A DNA stretch of 64,000 nucleotides from a virus, in IMG/VR virus record IMGVR_UViG_3300042559_001588, positions 1 to 64,000 of that record; one strand, 5' to 3'. Numbering within the stretch: position 1 is the first letter of the stretch; the number at the start of each line of letters is the position of its first letter. A model generated the notes under the pieces. It was not told the DNA's origin, did not search any database, and worked only from the letters and a program-made list of their open reading frames with translations. Below are positions 24,599 to 32,256 of the stretch, piece after piece. The translations under genes and the position numbers were made by a program.

Positions 24599-25180
24599 AT
24601 GGATTTAAGCGACGAAAAAATATTCAAAGACGGTGCAGATTATTGGCAAGTGGCCGACAATATTCGCGACATTTACATGAGCGAAGGTAGCCTGTTGACC
24701 CTGCTGGACTTTGAACGGGTACTGGACGAACTGGACATGTATGCATTTCAAAACTGGCAGATTGGCGAACTGGTTTCCGGTCCCGACATTGGCAAATACA
24801 TGGTGACTTGTGTGTTTATGTGGCCGGAAAAGCGCATGCCGGATCCGCGTGGCGCCCTTAGATTGTTGCCGTTTGATTGCACTGTAAAGTTCAAGAAAAC
24901 CACAATGAATATTCCCATGCGCATCGAAGAACCGTCGGATTACCGGCCTGGCACACACAAAGCAAGAATGATGACACAAAAAATTTGGTTGGTTGAAATC
25001 ACCATGCCAAAGAGTTTGATGAGCGATATTCGCACAGGTTCAATTGAAATGGAAGATCAAGATATTGACCTAGCAGATCTAGATGACGCCTACGAGCAGG
25101 ATCTAGATCAAGAAGAATACCAAAATGACGGACAAGCACAAGATGCACAAGCAAATCTTCTCCAACAACCAGCTGTCTGA
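24599..25180 (+). CDS. Conserved T4-like phage late protein
   Basis: A 193-residue protein with landmark strings seen across T4-like environmental phages (GADYWQVADNIRDIYMSEGS; CVFMWPEKRMPDPRGALRLL). The C-terminus is acidic and Gln-rich (ADLDDAYEQDLDQEEYQNDG). It has a late-type promoter at the start codon and overlaps the next gene by 56 bases. Probably a structural or assembly protein; not proven. Confidence 0.65.
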   Translation: MDLSDEKIFKDGADYWQVADNIRDIYMSEGSLLTLLDFERVLDELDMYAFQNWQIGELVSGPDIGKYMVTCVFMWPEKRMPDPRGALRLLPFDCTVKFKKTTMNIPMRIEEPSDYRPGTHKARMMTQKIWLVEITMPKSLMSDIRTGSIEMEDQDIDLADLDDAYEQDLDQEEYQNDGQAQDAQANLLQQPAV

Positions 25181-25700
25181 AAGCCTCAGCTTTAAAGACA
25201 TGGAGGGCTTGATGAAGCCCACAGTTCATGTGGACGAATTCAGTTCCAAAATGGGCGACGATGATGATATCATTGTGGTCAGCTTCTTTGTGCGCGATGC
25301 CACTGCGGCCAAGGATCTGATGGCCTGGTTCGAAAAGGGCTATGACTTTGTGTTGGATGCTGACAAAAGCCCAGGCGAAATCAAGCCCAATCGCTATCTG
25401 GTGTATGTGGAACTACGCAGACGCAGCACAGCAGGCCAGCATGTGGAAACATTGATAAAAGATCTAGACACACTGACCGAATACGAGCCAGACGACTGGA
25501 CCATGCACTACAAAGGCAACTCGCAGCCGTTCAGCAGAGACGCATTTGACAACACAGTGCCACTGAGTCCCAAAGCCTACAGAGAACGCTACGAAAAGGA
25601 TCTCAACGAAGTGCGTGTGGCCGCTGGCCTACACTACAAGCAGATCTACGAAACTGACGCTGAATTAAAATCCCTACAAATGGCCGCTGGCCTGCGTTAA
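25125..25700 (+). CDS. Conserved T4-like phage late protein
   Basis: A 191-residue protein with the conserved strings MKPTVHVDEFSSKMGDDDDI and VYVELRRRSTAGQHVETL. It usually lies directly after the gene corresponding to 24599 in related phages, as it does here with a 56-base overlap. A later in-frame ATG at 25143 is an alternative start. It looks like an alpha/beta protein without membrane segments. Function unknown, possibly virion assembly. Confidence 0.65.
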   Translation: MTDKHKMHKQIFSNNQLSESLSFKDMEGLMKPTVHVDEFSSKMGDDDDIIVVSFFVRDATAAKDLMAWFEKGYDFVLDADKSPGEIKPNRYLVYVELRRRSTAGQHVETLIKDLDTLTEYEPDDWTMHYKGNSQPFSRDAFDNTVPLSPKAYRERYEKDLNEVRVAAGLHYKQIYETDAELKSLQMAAGLR

Positions 25701-25727
25701 TCCAACACACACTGCATAAAGCAGGTA

Positions 25728-25733
25728 TATAAT
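25728..25733 (+). promoter_or_regulatory. Isolated -10 element (TATAAT)
   Basis: TATAAT ending six bases before the ATG at 25739. No recognisable -35 hexamer lies 16-18 bases upstream, so this is weaker than the other promoters, although the spacing to the ATG again fits a leaderless message. Confidence 0.35.
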
Positions 25734-25738
25734 TATCT

Positions 25739-26443
25739 ATGAATCTAAAAAGTTTTGGCTGTAGTTTTATCTATGGCAGTGAATTGAGTGACGAAGTTTT
25801 GTGGGATAAAACTGTTGGCCGCAACCCAAAACACAGTAAATCAACATGGCCAGCACACCTAGCACGCCATTTGAACTATAATTATTTGTGCTACGCAAGG
25901 CCAGGCGCAGGTAATTTACAAATTGCTGAACGAGCACTAACGCATTTGGCCACCAATGAACAGGCATTGTTTGTTATAAATTGGTCGTTCATTGACCGGT
26001 TTGACTATTTCATGCTAGACAATCCAAATAAATTTTATGACAATGAATGGAATGAATGGGCTACGCTTATGCCTATCGACGAAACGGATATATCAAAAAT
26101 TTATTACAAACAGTTGCATTCAGAGCTTCGTGATAAACTAACAACTTTGATGAGCGTCAAGTTAGTGGTGGACACACTTAAACAAAAAAATTGTCCATTT
26201 ATAATGACATACATGGACGACTTGATGTTTGATAAACGGTGGCATACTACTCCAGCAATAACAGATATACAAGACTATATTCGTCCGCACATGACCCAAT
26301 TTGACGGCCTGACCCTACAACAATGGAGCAAAAAAAATGGATACCCTATCACTAGTGTAGGACATCCATTGGAGCAGGCACATGCAGCAGCTGGCCAGTT
26401 AATGATTAAAGTTTTTGATACACAAAATACAAACGATCATTAG
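25739..26443 (+). CDS. SGNH-hydrolase-like protein (paralogue)
   Basis: A 234-residue paralogue of the protein at 7039. It shares the N-terminal LKSFGCSFIYGSE (the Asp of GDS is replaced by Cys), the central ARPGAGNLQIAERAL block and the C-terminal SVGHPLEQAHAAA with the candidate catalytic His. Loss of the GDS Asp is a point to check for activity. Its last 38 bases overlap a convergent minus-strand methyltransferase gene. Confidence 0.55.
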   Translation: MNLKSFGCSFIYGSELSDEVLWDKTVGRNPKHSKSTWPAHLARHLNYNYLCYARPGAGNLQIAERALTHLATNEQALFVINWSFIDRFDYFMLDNPNKFYDNEWNEWATLMPIDETDISKIYYKQLHSELRDKLTTLMSVKLVVDTLKQKNCPFIMTYMDDLMFDKRWHTTPAITDIQDYIRPHMTQFDGLTLQQWSKKNGYPITSVGHPLEQAHAAAGQLMIKVFDTQNTNDH

Positions 26444-27143
26444 CATCGCGTTTGAACTCCAACAATTTTAGATTGTATTTTTCAGCAAACTCATTGGCTA
26501 TTTCAAAGTTCCATGGGAATATATCCACATACGGTCCTGTTTTGTGTGTGATGCCGGGATTGGCTCTCAAGTAAAATTTGCCTGCAGGCATGAGCAAGTT
26601 CACACAGTGAGCAAATCGTGCTTCGATCTCATCCCGGCTGTTGAAATTGATAGATCCCAGTGCAATAATATGATCATGACTGCTGGGTTTGACTCGGTAA
26701 TCTAAAATATCTACTTCAAAGTCCGCAGCATGATTGTACGGATCGATGCCAATTAAATTGTCAATGCGGCCCTTGAACGGATGATAACCGCAGCCCACAT
26801 CCAGTACAGATTTGGGATTTTGCTTTTGAATTTCTTCTGCCAGCGCCCAGCCTGTATAGTCGTAGTCACCGGTGCGCGGGCGCCAAATTTCTCTAAAAAA
26901 TCGATTGGTATAACGTTCACTCAGTGTGTCCACAATGCTGATCAAGGTGCCGGTGAAATCGCAATCTTCCATGGCCAGTTTTGCTTCCACAGCATCTTTG
27001 AATTTTCTGTAGCGGACTGGTGTCCATGGCAATTGATCCACTACTGTGTTTTCTGTAATGTCTGCACAAATTTTGGAGTACTTGGCTAGATTAAAGGCAA
27101 TCTCTAAATTTTCTTTAATTAGATTAAAAATCTTGGTATTCAT
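26406..27143 (-). CDS. SAM-dependent methyltransferase
   Basis: A 245-residue class I methyltransferase. Motif I is SVLDVGCGYHPFKGRI, followed by LIGIDPYNHAADFEVDILD (motif II/III acidic residues) and NLLMPAGKFYLRANPG. The substrate cannot be told; the lack of a DPPY/NPPY motif argues against DNA base methylation. This is the second minus-strand gene in the window; it overlaps the convergent SGNH-like gene by 38 bases and is divergent from the Bug operon. Confidence 0.75.
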   Translation of the reverse strand: MNTKIFNLIKENLEIAFNLAKYSKICADITENTVVDQLPWTPVRYRKFKDAVEAKLAMEDCDFTGTLISIVDTLSERYTNRFFREIWRPRTGDYDYTGWALAEEIQKQNPKSVLDVGCGYHPFKGRIDNLIGIDPYNHAADFEVDILDYRVKPSSHDHIIALGSINFNSRDEIEARFAHCVNLLMPAGKFYLRANPGITHKTGPYVDIFPWNFEIANEFAEKYNLKLLEFKRDANDRLYFVYQKL

Positions 27144-27162
27144 TAAATTTTTCCGTTGTTTG

Positions 27163-27169
27163 ATAAATA
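27163..27169 (+). promoter_or_regulatory. Late-like promoter element ATAAATA
   Basis: ATAAATA within TTGATAAATAAAA, about 70 bases before the Bug-family gene. The leader between contains an imperfect hairpin. Confidence 0.45.
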
Positions 27170-27171
27170 AA

Positions 27172-27209
27172 ATTACAAGGAGATAAAAAATTTCTTATCT
27201 TGCTGTAAT
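27172..27209 (+). repeat. Imperfect inverted repeat in the leader of the Bug gene
   Basis: ATTACA-(3)-AGATAA (27172-27186) pairs with TTATCT-(3)-TGTAAT (27195-27209): two 6-bp helices separated by a 3x3 internal loop, with an 8-base apical loop. Possible leader regulatory hairpin or operator between the divergent genes. Confidence 0.5.
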
Positions 27210-27240
27210 TCATCATAACTATTTAATCAAAGGACCGATC

Positions 27241-28194
27241 ATGAAAAAATTACTAGTATCACTTCTGCTGGCCCCGCTAATGGCGGCAGCTTGGCAACCC
27301 ACCAAGCCCGTCACAGTTGTCTACCCCAATGGACCCGGTGCCGGCAATGAAATATCATTCCGTATTGTGGCTGACATTGTGGAAAGAAAGACCGGTATCG
27401 TATTCAAGGCAGAACACCGGCCAGGTGCGGATGGCAACATTGCTATCAATCACTTTGTAACAGTGCCGCGAGACGGACATACCATTGCAGTGCCAGCTTG
27501 CCAGTCAAACTGGGTCACACCCGAAGTATGGTATCTCAACATGATCAAGTACAATCCCATGGACCTAGAACCCATTGCCAACATTGCTCGCAGTCCCTTG
27601 GCATTCTGGGCGCATCCTTCGAGCAAGATTAACACCCCTGAAGAATTTGTTGCAGCCATTCGCAATCGGCAAAAAATGTCAGTGGCTATAGGAGGTGGCG
27701 GTCACAAACTGGCAGTGGAATATCTTGTGGACAAAGTAAGTGTACCCGGCAGTGACAACCTGCAAACTATAATGTACAAAGGTCCTGCACAGGCCTTGCT
27801 AGATGTCATGGGCGGGCATGTGGAGTTTGGTGTAACTCCTGTGGCTGTGGGATACCCGCTGGTCAAAGCAGGCAAACTCAAATTCATTGGAATTGCTGAT
27901 ACTCAACCACTAGCAGGATTGGAAAATATTCCACTAATGAGCAAGGCTGCACCAGGGCTCAGTATTCATGGCTGCTGGAACATGGTATTACCACCCGGTA
28001 CTCCTCAAGAAATACAAACATGGTATCAAGATAATTTTGTTCCTGCTATACGATCAGCCGAAGCTGCGGCCAAGTTTCGAGAAAACATGATGTACACAAC
28101 CCCTGTTGAACATACACCGGCTGGTGTCCGTGCCAGTATGGCACGACTACAACAGACCTGGCAACCAGTTGCTCGACGGATCAAACCCGAATGA
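27241..28194 (+). CDS. Bug/TctC-family periplasmic solute-binding receptor
   Basis: A 317-residue protein with a clear signal peptide (MKKLLVSLLLAPLMAAAW) and full-length Bug/TctC family architecture: KPVTVVYPNGPGAGNEI near the mature N-terminus, VEHRPGADGNIAINHF-like ligand loop (here EHRPGADGNIAINHF), then DVMGGHVEFGVTPVAVGYPL and VLPPGTPQEIQTWYQDNF. Family members capture carboxylates or related small molecules for tripartite transporters and are highly expanded in Betaproteobacteria. It is unusual in a phage. It heads a coupled operon to 30814 and has a CAAAGGA binding site. Confidence 0.9.
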   Translation: MKKLLVSLLLAPLMAAAWQPTKPVTVVYPNGPGAGNEISFRIVADIVERKTGIVFKAEHRPGADGNIAINHFVTVPRDGHTIAVPACQSNWVTPEVWYLNMIKYNPMDLEPIANIARSPLAFWAHPSSKINTPEEFVAAIRNRQKMSVAIGGGGHKLAVEYLVDKVSVPGSDNLQTIMYKGPAQALLDVMGGHVEFGVTPVAVGYPLVKAGKLKFIGIADTQPLAGLENIPLMSKAAPGLSIHGCWNMVLPPGTPQEIQTWYQDNFVPAIRSAEAAAKFRENMMYTTPVEHTPAGVRASMARLQQTWQPVARRIKPE

Positions 28195-28817
28195 AGTATA
28201 TTTTTCTAGCTGGTGCGCCGGGTTCTAAATGGAGCAGCGTGAGCAAAAACATCTACTACAGCGCCAGTATCGATCGCTCGGACTATCGTGATGAATGGAC
28301 CTATTGGCATGATGCATCGGGCCAGCGTGAACTCATGCACCTGGGAGCATACTGGGATCCTGGCATGGCATGCCCACTGCCCGAAGATCTCACTGTGTTG
28401 AGCCGTCCGCAGCTTGAAGAAAGTTTTGACTATCCGTTTGATAAAAATGCAACCGGAATACGAATTATCAAGAGCCATATCTTTTGCAACCACATTGATT
28501 TTCTACGAGCCATATTTCCCGAATCACCCATAGTATTGGTGCAACGCAGTAATGATGCCTGCCTAGGATGGTGGGTCAAATGCGGTCATTTTAACATCAC
28601 ATACCCCCGGTATGATAACTACTATGTTGATTTAAAAAACATGGCAGTACAAATCAAACAGCAGAATCACTGCATTGACCAGGTCATAGCTGATAGTCAC
28701 AATCCGCAACAGGTTTCAAACAATCAGCAATTATGCAAGACCTTGGGCATTGCACTGCCGCCAGAAGAACATTGGCAAAATTATGCAGCATCGGACATAA
28801 CAGTAACAGTAATATGA
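28191..28817 (+). CDS. Sulfotransferase-like P-loop protein
   Basis: A 208-residue protein. The N-terminal KYIFLAGAPGSKWSSVSKNI resembles the 5'-phosphosulfate-binding loop of sulfotransferases, and ESPIVLVQRSNDACLGWWV resembles the 3'-phosphate-binding region (RxxxDxxxSWW type). Such proteins transfer a sulfuryl group from PAPS. It is coupled to the Bug gene and to the oxygenase-like gene by ATGA overlaps. Sulfotransferase activity is inferred from the pattern, and the acceptor is unknown. Confidence 0.6.
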   Translation: MKYIFLAGAPGSKWSSVSKNIYYSASIDRSDYRDEWTYWHDASGQRELMHLGAYWDPGMACPLPEDLTVLSRPQLEESFDYPFDKNATGIRIIKSHIFCNHIDFLRAIFPESPIVLVQRSNDACLGWWVKCGHFNITYPRYDNYYVDLKNMAVQIKQQNHCIDQVIADSHNPQQVSNNQQLCKTLGIALPPEEHWQNYAASDITVTVI

Positions 28818-29500
28818 AAAATCAAGCCGAATACAACAGCAGTTGGCAATGGTGTGTTGACCACAGCAATTATCACTTTGACAATCGTCGAGTTGAAAAA
28901 ACTGGCGAATGGTTTCAAGTGCTGGGACGCTTTGTAGGTAATTGGACAGACGAAGTACAGCAGGCACAAGGCCAGCCCATTACCTGGGCCACTCGTAAAT
29001 TCTACAGTAATGATGATGACACAGTTAGTCCCATGTTGGCACAGGAGCAAAACGATTTGCGCGACACAGGTGCACCAGTTGATCTGCAATTGACCGATGC
29101 AGTATTTGACATCAGTGCATTTCCCACACTGACAAAGATGAGCAATTATTTTGGAATAGAAGATCCCAAAATTCGCATGCACTTTCAGCAGCCGGGTCAA
29201 ATGTTTAATTTGCATATTGACAAGTTGCAAGAACGCTGTCCCGACAATCCCGAGCGTGTTATCCGTATGAGTGTTATGCTGACAGATTGGGAACCCGGAC
29301 AGTTTTACTTGTATGGTACAACAACCTACTCAAGATGGCGAGCAGGCGATGTGCATGTGTTTGACTGGGCCAATGTTCCGCATGCCACTGCCAATGCCAG
29401 TCGCAGTATGCGTCCAGTATTGCAAGTTACCGGACTCAAAACAGACAAGACTCGAGAAATGTTCAAATTAGCAGGACCACTGGTAACATATCCAGTATGA
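28814..29500 (+). CDS. 2OG-Fe(II) oxygenase-like (aspartyl hydroxylase type)
   Basis: A 228-residue protein. Candidate iron ligands are His and Asp of FNLHIDKLQ and a distal His in NVPHATANASRS; RPVLQVTG supplies the Arg expected to bind 2-oxoglutarate. The pattern is that of aspartyl/asparaginyl beta-hydroxylase relatives. It probably hydroxylates a protein or small molecule. It starts at the ATG at 28814 inside the previous stop. Confidence 0.65.
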   Translation: MKNQAEYNSSWQWCVDHSNYHFDNRRVEKTGEWFQVLGRFVGNWTDEVQQAQGQPITWATRKFYSNDDDTVSPMLAQEQNDLRDTGAPVDLQLTDAVFDISAFPTLTKMSNYFGIEDPKIRMHFQQPGQMFNLHIDKLQERCPDNPERVIRMSVMLTDWEPGQFYLYGTTTYSRWRAGDVHVFDWANVPHATANASRSMRPVLQVTGLKTDKTREMFKLAGPLVTYPV

Positions 29501-29525
29501 AAAGACAATTATCAAAGGAGTTAAC

Positions 29526-30380
29526 ATGACACAACGCATATTAGTAATGGGCTTACCAGGTTCGGGCAAAACATTCTTTGCAACCGCACTTAAAAAATAT
29601 TTAGAAGAAAATTCTAATACACTTACTATGCCAGTGAGTCGTATGGTAAATTTAGAACACCCACCATTGACATACACTAGCAAAGTTGACTGGTTCAACG
29701 CAGACGAAATTCGCAAACAATACAACGACTGGGACTTCAGTCGCGAAGGCCGTATTAGACAAAGTATTAGAATGTTTGATTTTGCTGTGCGATGTTCCGG
29801 AGACTTTGTAATCTGTGACTTTGTGGCACCGCTGGTGGAGATGAGGAACAACTTCAAAGCTGACTGGACCATATGGATGGACACTATTGATGCTGGCCGG
29901 TTTGAAGATACTAATAAGGCATTTGTTCCACCTGAACAGTACGATTTTAGAATCACAGAACAACATGCTGAAAAATGGGCAGAGTTTGTAGGCGATCACA
30001 TTTTGTATAATCGTAGGAGACCGCGGTTTGACTGGCAACGAGAAACGGTGCAGATGCTGGGCCGCTGGCAACCGTGGCATGCCGGGCATCGAGCCCTGTT
30101 TGAAAGACTAATTGCTCGAACAGGACAGGTTGTTATTCAAGTGCGTGATGTGCAAGGTTGGCAAGGATCTAATCCGTTTGCAATCGAACAGGTCAAGAAT
30201 TTTATACGGCGTGATCTAGATCCATTGTTCCAAGGACAATATGAAATACAAGTGGTGCCCAACATTGTACACATTGGCTGGGGCCGCGGAGTAGGCTACA
30301 CATCAGGTGAAGAAACATTTGACGAAACAGTAACCAGCATCAGCGCTACAAATATCAGAAAAAGTATGGGACTGTCGTGA
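29526..30380 (+). CDS. Kinase-nucleotidyltransferase fusion (APS-kinase-like and NMNAT-like)
   Basis: A 284-residue two-domain protein. Residues about 1-160 are a P-loop kinase similar to adenylylsulfate kinase: VMGLPGSGKTFFA, VDWFNADEIRKQY, WDFSREGRIRQSIRM and DFVICDFVAP. Residues about 175-284 are a nucleotidyltransferase: MLGRWQPWHAGHRALF (HxGH) and the C-terminal TSISATNIRKSMG (ISxTxxR). It could make an activated sulfate or an NAD/CMP-type product. It sits between two oxygenase-like genes. Activity and substrates are not determined. Confidence 0.75.
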   Translation: MTQRILVMGLPGSGKTFFATALKKYLEENSNTLTMPVSRMVNLEHPPLTYTSKVDWFNADEIRKQYNDWDFSREGRIRQSIRMFDFAVRCSGDFVICDFVAPLVEMRNNFKADWTIWMDTIDAGRFEDTNKAFVPPEQYDFRITEQHAEKWAEFVGDHILYNRRRPRFDWQRETVQMLGRWQPWHAGHRALFERLIARTGQVVIQVRDVQGWQGSNPFAIEQVKNFIRRDLDPLFQGQYEIQVVPNIVHIGWGRGVGYTSGEETFDETVTSISATNIRKSMGLS

Positions 30381-30814
30381 TTCGATATTTAAATCTTCCT
30401 GCTATCCCTGTTGATATCATGTCTCGGTTAAATCGAGACTTTGGTCAATATAAAACAAAGGCCAATCCATTGAATAAAGTCTATGTGTGGAGTGACGATT
30501 TTAACGAAGAAGTTAACCGCTGGTGTCAACAAAATATATGCGACACTATGTATTGGGGGTTTCAGATCATGACTGGAGATCAACCAATGCACAAAGATAA
30601 TGTCACACTGACCAAGTTAATTTACTTGATCAACACAGGCGGCGACAATGTTTACACTAGATTTTATGATGATGACAAAAATCTCACACACAGTTATAAA
30701 ATTGAATGCAATCGTTGGCATTTGCTCAAAGCAGACAGCTATCACAGTGTTGACGGTGTTGAGTCAGGGCAGACGAGATTCAGTCTGACTGGCAGAATAT
30801 TCCCGGAAGCATAA
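30377..30814 (+). CDS. 2OG-Fe(II) oxygenase-like protein
   Basis: A 145-residue protein starting at a GTG overlapping the previous stop. Candidate iron ligands are His and Asp of QPMHKDNVTLT and a distal His in DSYHSVDGVESG, followed by an Arg (TRFSLTGRIF) to bind 2-oxoglutarate. Short relatives are common in T4-like marine phages. It ends the Bug-sulfotransferase-kinase operon. Confidence 0.65.
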   Translation: MIRYLNLPAIPVDIMSRLNRDFGQYKTKANPLNKVYVWSDDFNEEVNRWCQQNICDTMYWGFQIMTGDQPMHKDNVTLTKLIYLINTGGDNVYTRFYDDDKNLTHSYKIECNRWHLLKADSYHSVDGVESGQTRFSLTGRIFPEA

Positions 30815-30825
30815 CCGCAATTGTG

Positions 30826-30832
30826 TTAAATA
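30826..30832 (+). promoter_or_regulatory. Late-like promoter element TTAAATA
   Basis: TTAAATA 31 bases before the small gene at 30863. Confidence 0.45.
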
Positions 30833-30862
30833 ACTGAGATACACTATTAGAAAGAGCTTATT

Positions 30863-31030
30863 ATGTCGGAAAACAAACCAACTTTTATACAGGCAATCAA
30901 AGCAGCACAGGCAATTAAAACCAAAATTTCACCTGAAACTGCTGCAACTATACAGCAAACAAAGAAAACACCCAAGTCACAGGTCACCACCAACAAGCCC
31001 ACCACAAGAACTACAGGGCGCGGCAGATAA
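30863..31030 (+). CDS. Small basic Thr/Lys-rich protein
   Basis: A 55-residue protein starting MSENKPTFIQAIKAAQAIKT and ending in a Thr/Lys/Arg-rich tail (TTRTTGRGR). An AAAGAG site lies upstream of the ATG. Likely unstructured and nucleic-acid or scaffold binding. No family recognised. Confidence 0.55.
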   Translation: MSENKPTFIQAIKAAQAIKTKISPETAATIQQTKKTPKSQVTTNKPTTRTTGRGR

Positions 31031-31034
31031 GCTG

Positions 31035-31041
31035 CTAAATA
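31035..31041 (+). promoter_or_regulatory. Late-like promoter element CTAAATA
   Basis: CTAAATA just after the stop of the 55-residue gene and 13 bases before the hairpin at 31054. If active, it would make a short non-coding transcript. Confidence 0.35.
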
Positions 31042-31053
31042 AACTTAACACGG

Positions 31054-31097
31054 CCCAAGCCTCTGCGGACTGATCATCCTGGCACGCTTGGGTTTTT
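31054..31097 (+). terminator. Rho-independent terminator or small structured RNA
   Basis: CCCAAGC (31054-31060) pairs with GCTTGGG (31086-31092) and is followed by TTTTT. The 25-base interior can fold further. It separates the operon upstream from the lysis cassette. Confidence 0.7.
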
Positions 31098-31124
31098 CTA
31101 CGACTGCACATTTTTGTTGCCTGG

Positions 31125-31131
31125 ATAAATA
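31125..31131 (+). promoter_or_regulatory. Late-like promoter element for the lysis cassette
   Basis: ATAAATA within CTGGATAAATACC, 27 bases before the endolysin ATG; an AAGGTG ribosome binding site follows. Confidence 0.6.
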
Positions 31132-31157
31132 CCAGTATCTAACAAGGTGTCAACACT

Positions 31158-31772
31158 ATGCAAATCAGCACTGCACAACTGCAACAAATCATACCCAGCA
31201 ATCCATATGTTTCGCAATGGACCGAAGCACTAAACAAAATCTTACCCGACTACGGCATAGATACTCCGCAGCGAGTCAGCGGATTCTTAGCACAATGCGC
31301 CCATGAAAGTGCAGGGTTTACTGCGCTGAGTGAAAATTTAAACTATCGCAAAGAATCTCTACGCCGTGTTTTTGCCAAATATTTCACCAGTGATTCAGTG
31401 GCCGAACAGTATGCACACAAAGAATCCATGATTGCCAACCGTGTGTATGCCAACAGAATGGGCAATGGTGACGAAGCATCTGGTGACGGATATCGCTATT
31501 GCGGTCGTGGCCTAATTCAGCTCACAGGCAAAGACAACTATCAAGCATTTGCCGAAAGTGTAGAAATGGCTGTGGAAGATGTGCCAGCATATCTGGCCAC
31601 ATTTGAAGGTGCAGTGCAAAGTGCCTGTTGGTTCTGGGAAACAAATAATCTAAACCAATGGGCTGACAAGGGCGATATTGTTACACTGACCAAACGCATC
31701 AACGGCGGCACCATTGGTCTAGAAGATCGCATCAAGCACTACGAACACGCACTGCATGTACTAGGACTATAA
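31158..31772 (+). CDS. GH19-type endolysin
   Basis: A 204-residue glycoside hydrolase family 19 (chitinase/lysozyme-like) protein. The catalytic Glu lies in FLAQCAHESAGFTALSENL, and the family signature YRYCGRGLIQLTGKDNYQAF follows; NGGTIGLEDRIKHYE closes the domain. It has no signal peptide, so it needs a holin for export. It is the first gene of the lysis cassette. Confidence 0.93.
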   Translation: MQISTAQLQQIIPSNPYVSQWTEALNKILPDYGIDTPQRVSGFLAQCAHESAGFTALSENLNYRKESLRRVFAKYFTSDSVAEQYAHKESMIANRVYANRMGNGDEASGDGYRYCGRGLIQLTGKDNYQAFAESVEMAVEDVPAYLATFEGAVQSACWFWETNNLNQWADKGDIVTLTKRINGGTIGLEDRIKHYEHALHVLGL

Positions 31773-31773
31773 C

Positions 31774-32256
31774 ATGTGGTTACTGCATTTCTTTTCAGAC
31801 AGTTTTTTACAGTTCGTAGTCAATGCAGTATTAATAACTGGCGCCGTTAGCACAGTTTTATTCTGTTTCTTTCTCAATAAGATTTTACAATTTTTTCCGC
31901 CATTGGCGCCATACTACAAAGCATTGCAAATTGGCAGTATAGTTGTGCTGTTGGCTGGCGTGTACTTTAAAGGTGGCTACACTACTGAAATGATCTGGCG
32001 TGACAAGGTAAAAGAAGTAGAAGCCAAGTTAGCTGCGGCCGAAGCTGAAAGCAAAAAAGAAACTGTAAAAATTGTAGAACGAGTTGTCAAGAAAACCGAA
32101 GTTGTTCAGCGGCGTGGTCAAGATGTTGTTCAATATATTGATCGAGAAGTTGTCAAGTATGATACAAAATTTTTACCTGGTGGTGTATGTGAAATACCTA
32201 AAGAATTTGTCAAAGCACACAATGACTCTGCTACTCCGGTTGAGGCAAAGAAATGA
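31774..32256 (+). CDS. Inner-membrane spanin-like protein (Rz-like)
   Basis: A 160-residue protein with two membrane segments (about residues 10-38 and 50-66), then a long charged helix rich in Lys, Glu and Val (VEAKLAAAEAESKKETVKIV) with coiled-coil character, reaching into the periplasm. Two membrane passes differ from classic Rz. It begins one base after the endolysin and overlaps the lipoprotein gene by ATGA, the position expected for a spanin pair. The call relies on topology and neighbours. Confidence 0.65.
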   Translation: MWLLHFFSDSFLQFVVNAVLITGAVSTVLFCFFLNKILQFFPPLAPYYKALQIGSIVVLLAGVYFKGGYTTEMIWRDKVKEVEAKLAAAEAESKKETVKIVERVVKKTEVVQRRGQDVVQYIDREVVKYDTKFLPGGVCEIPKEFVKAHNDSATPVEAKK

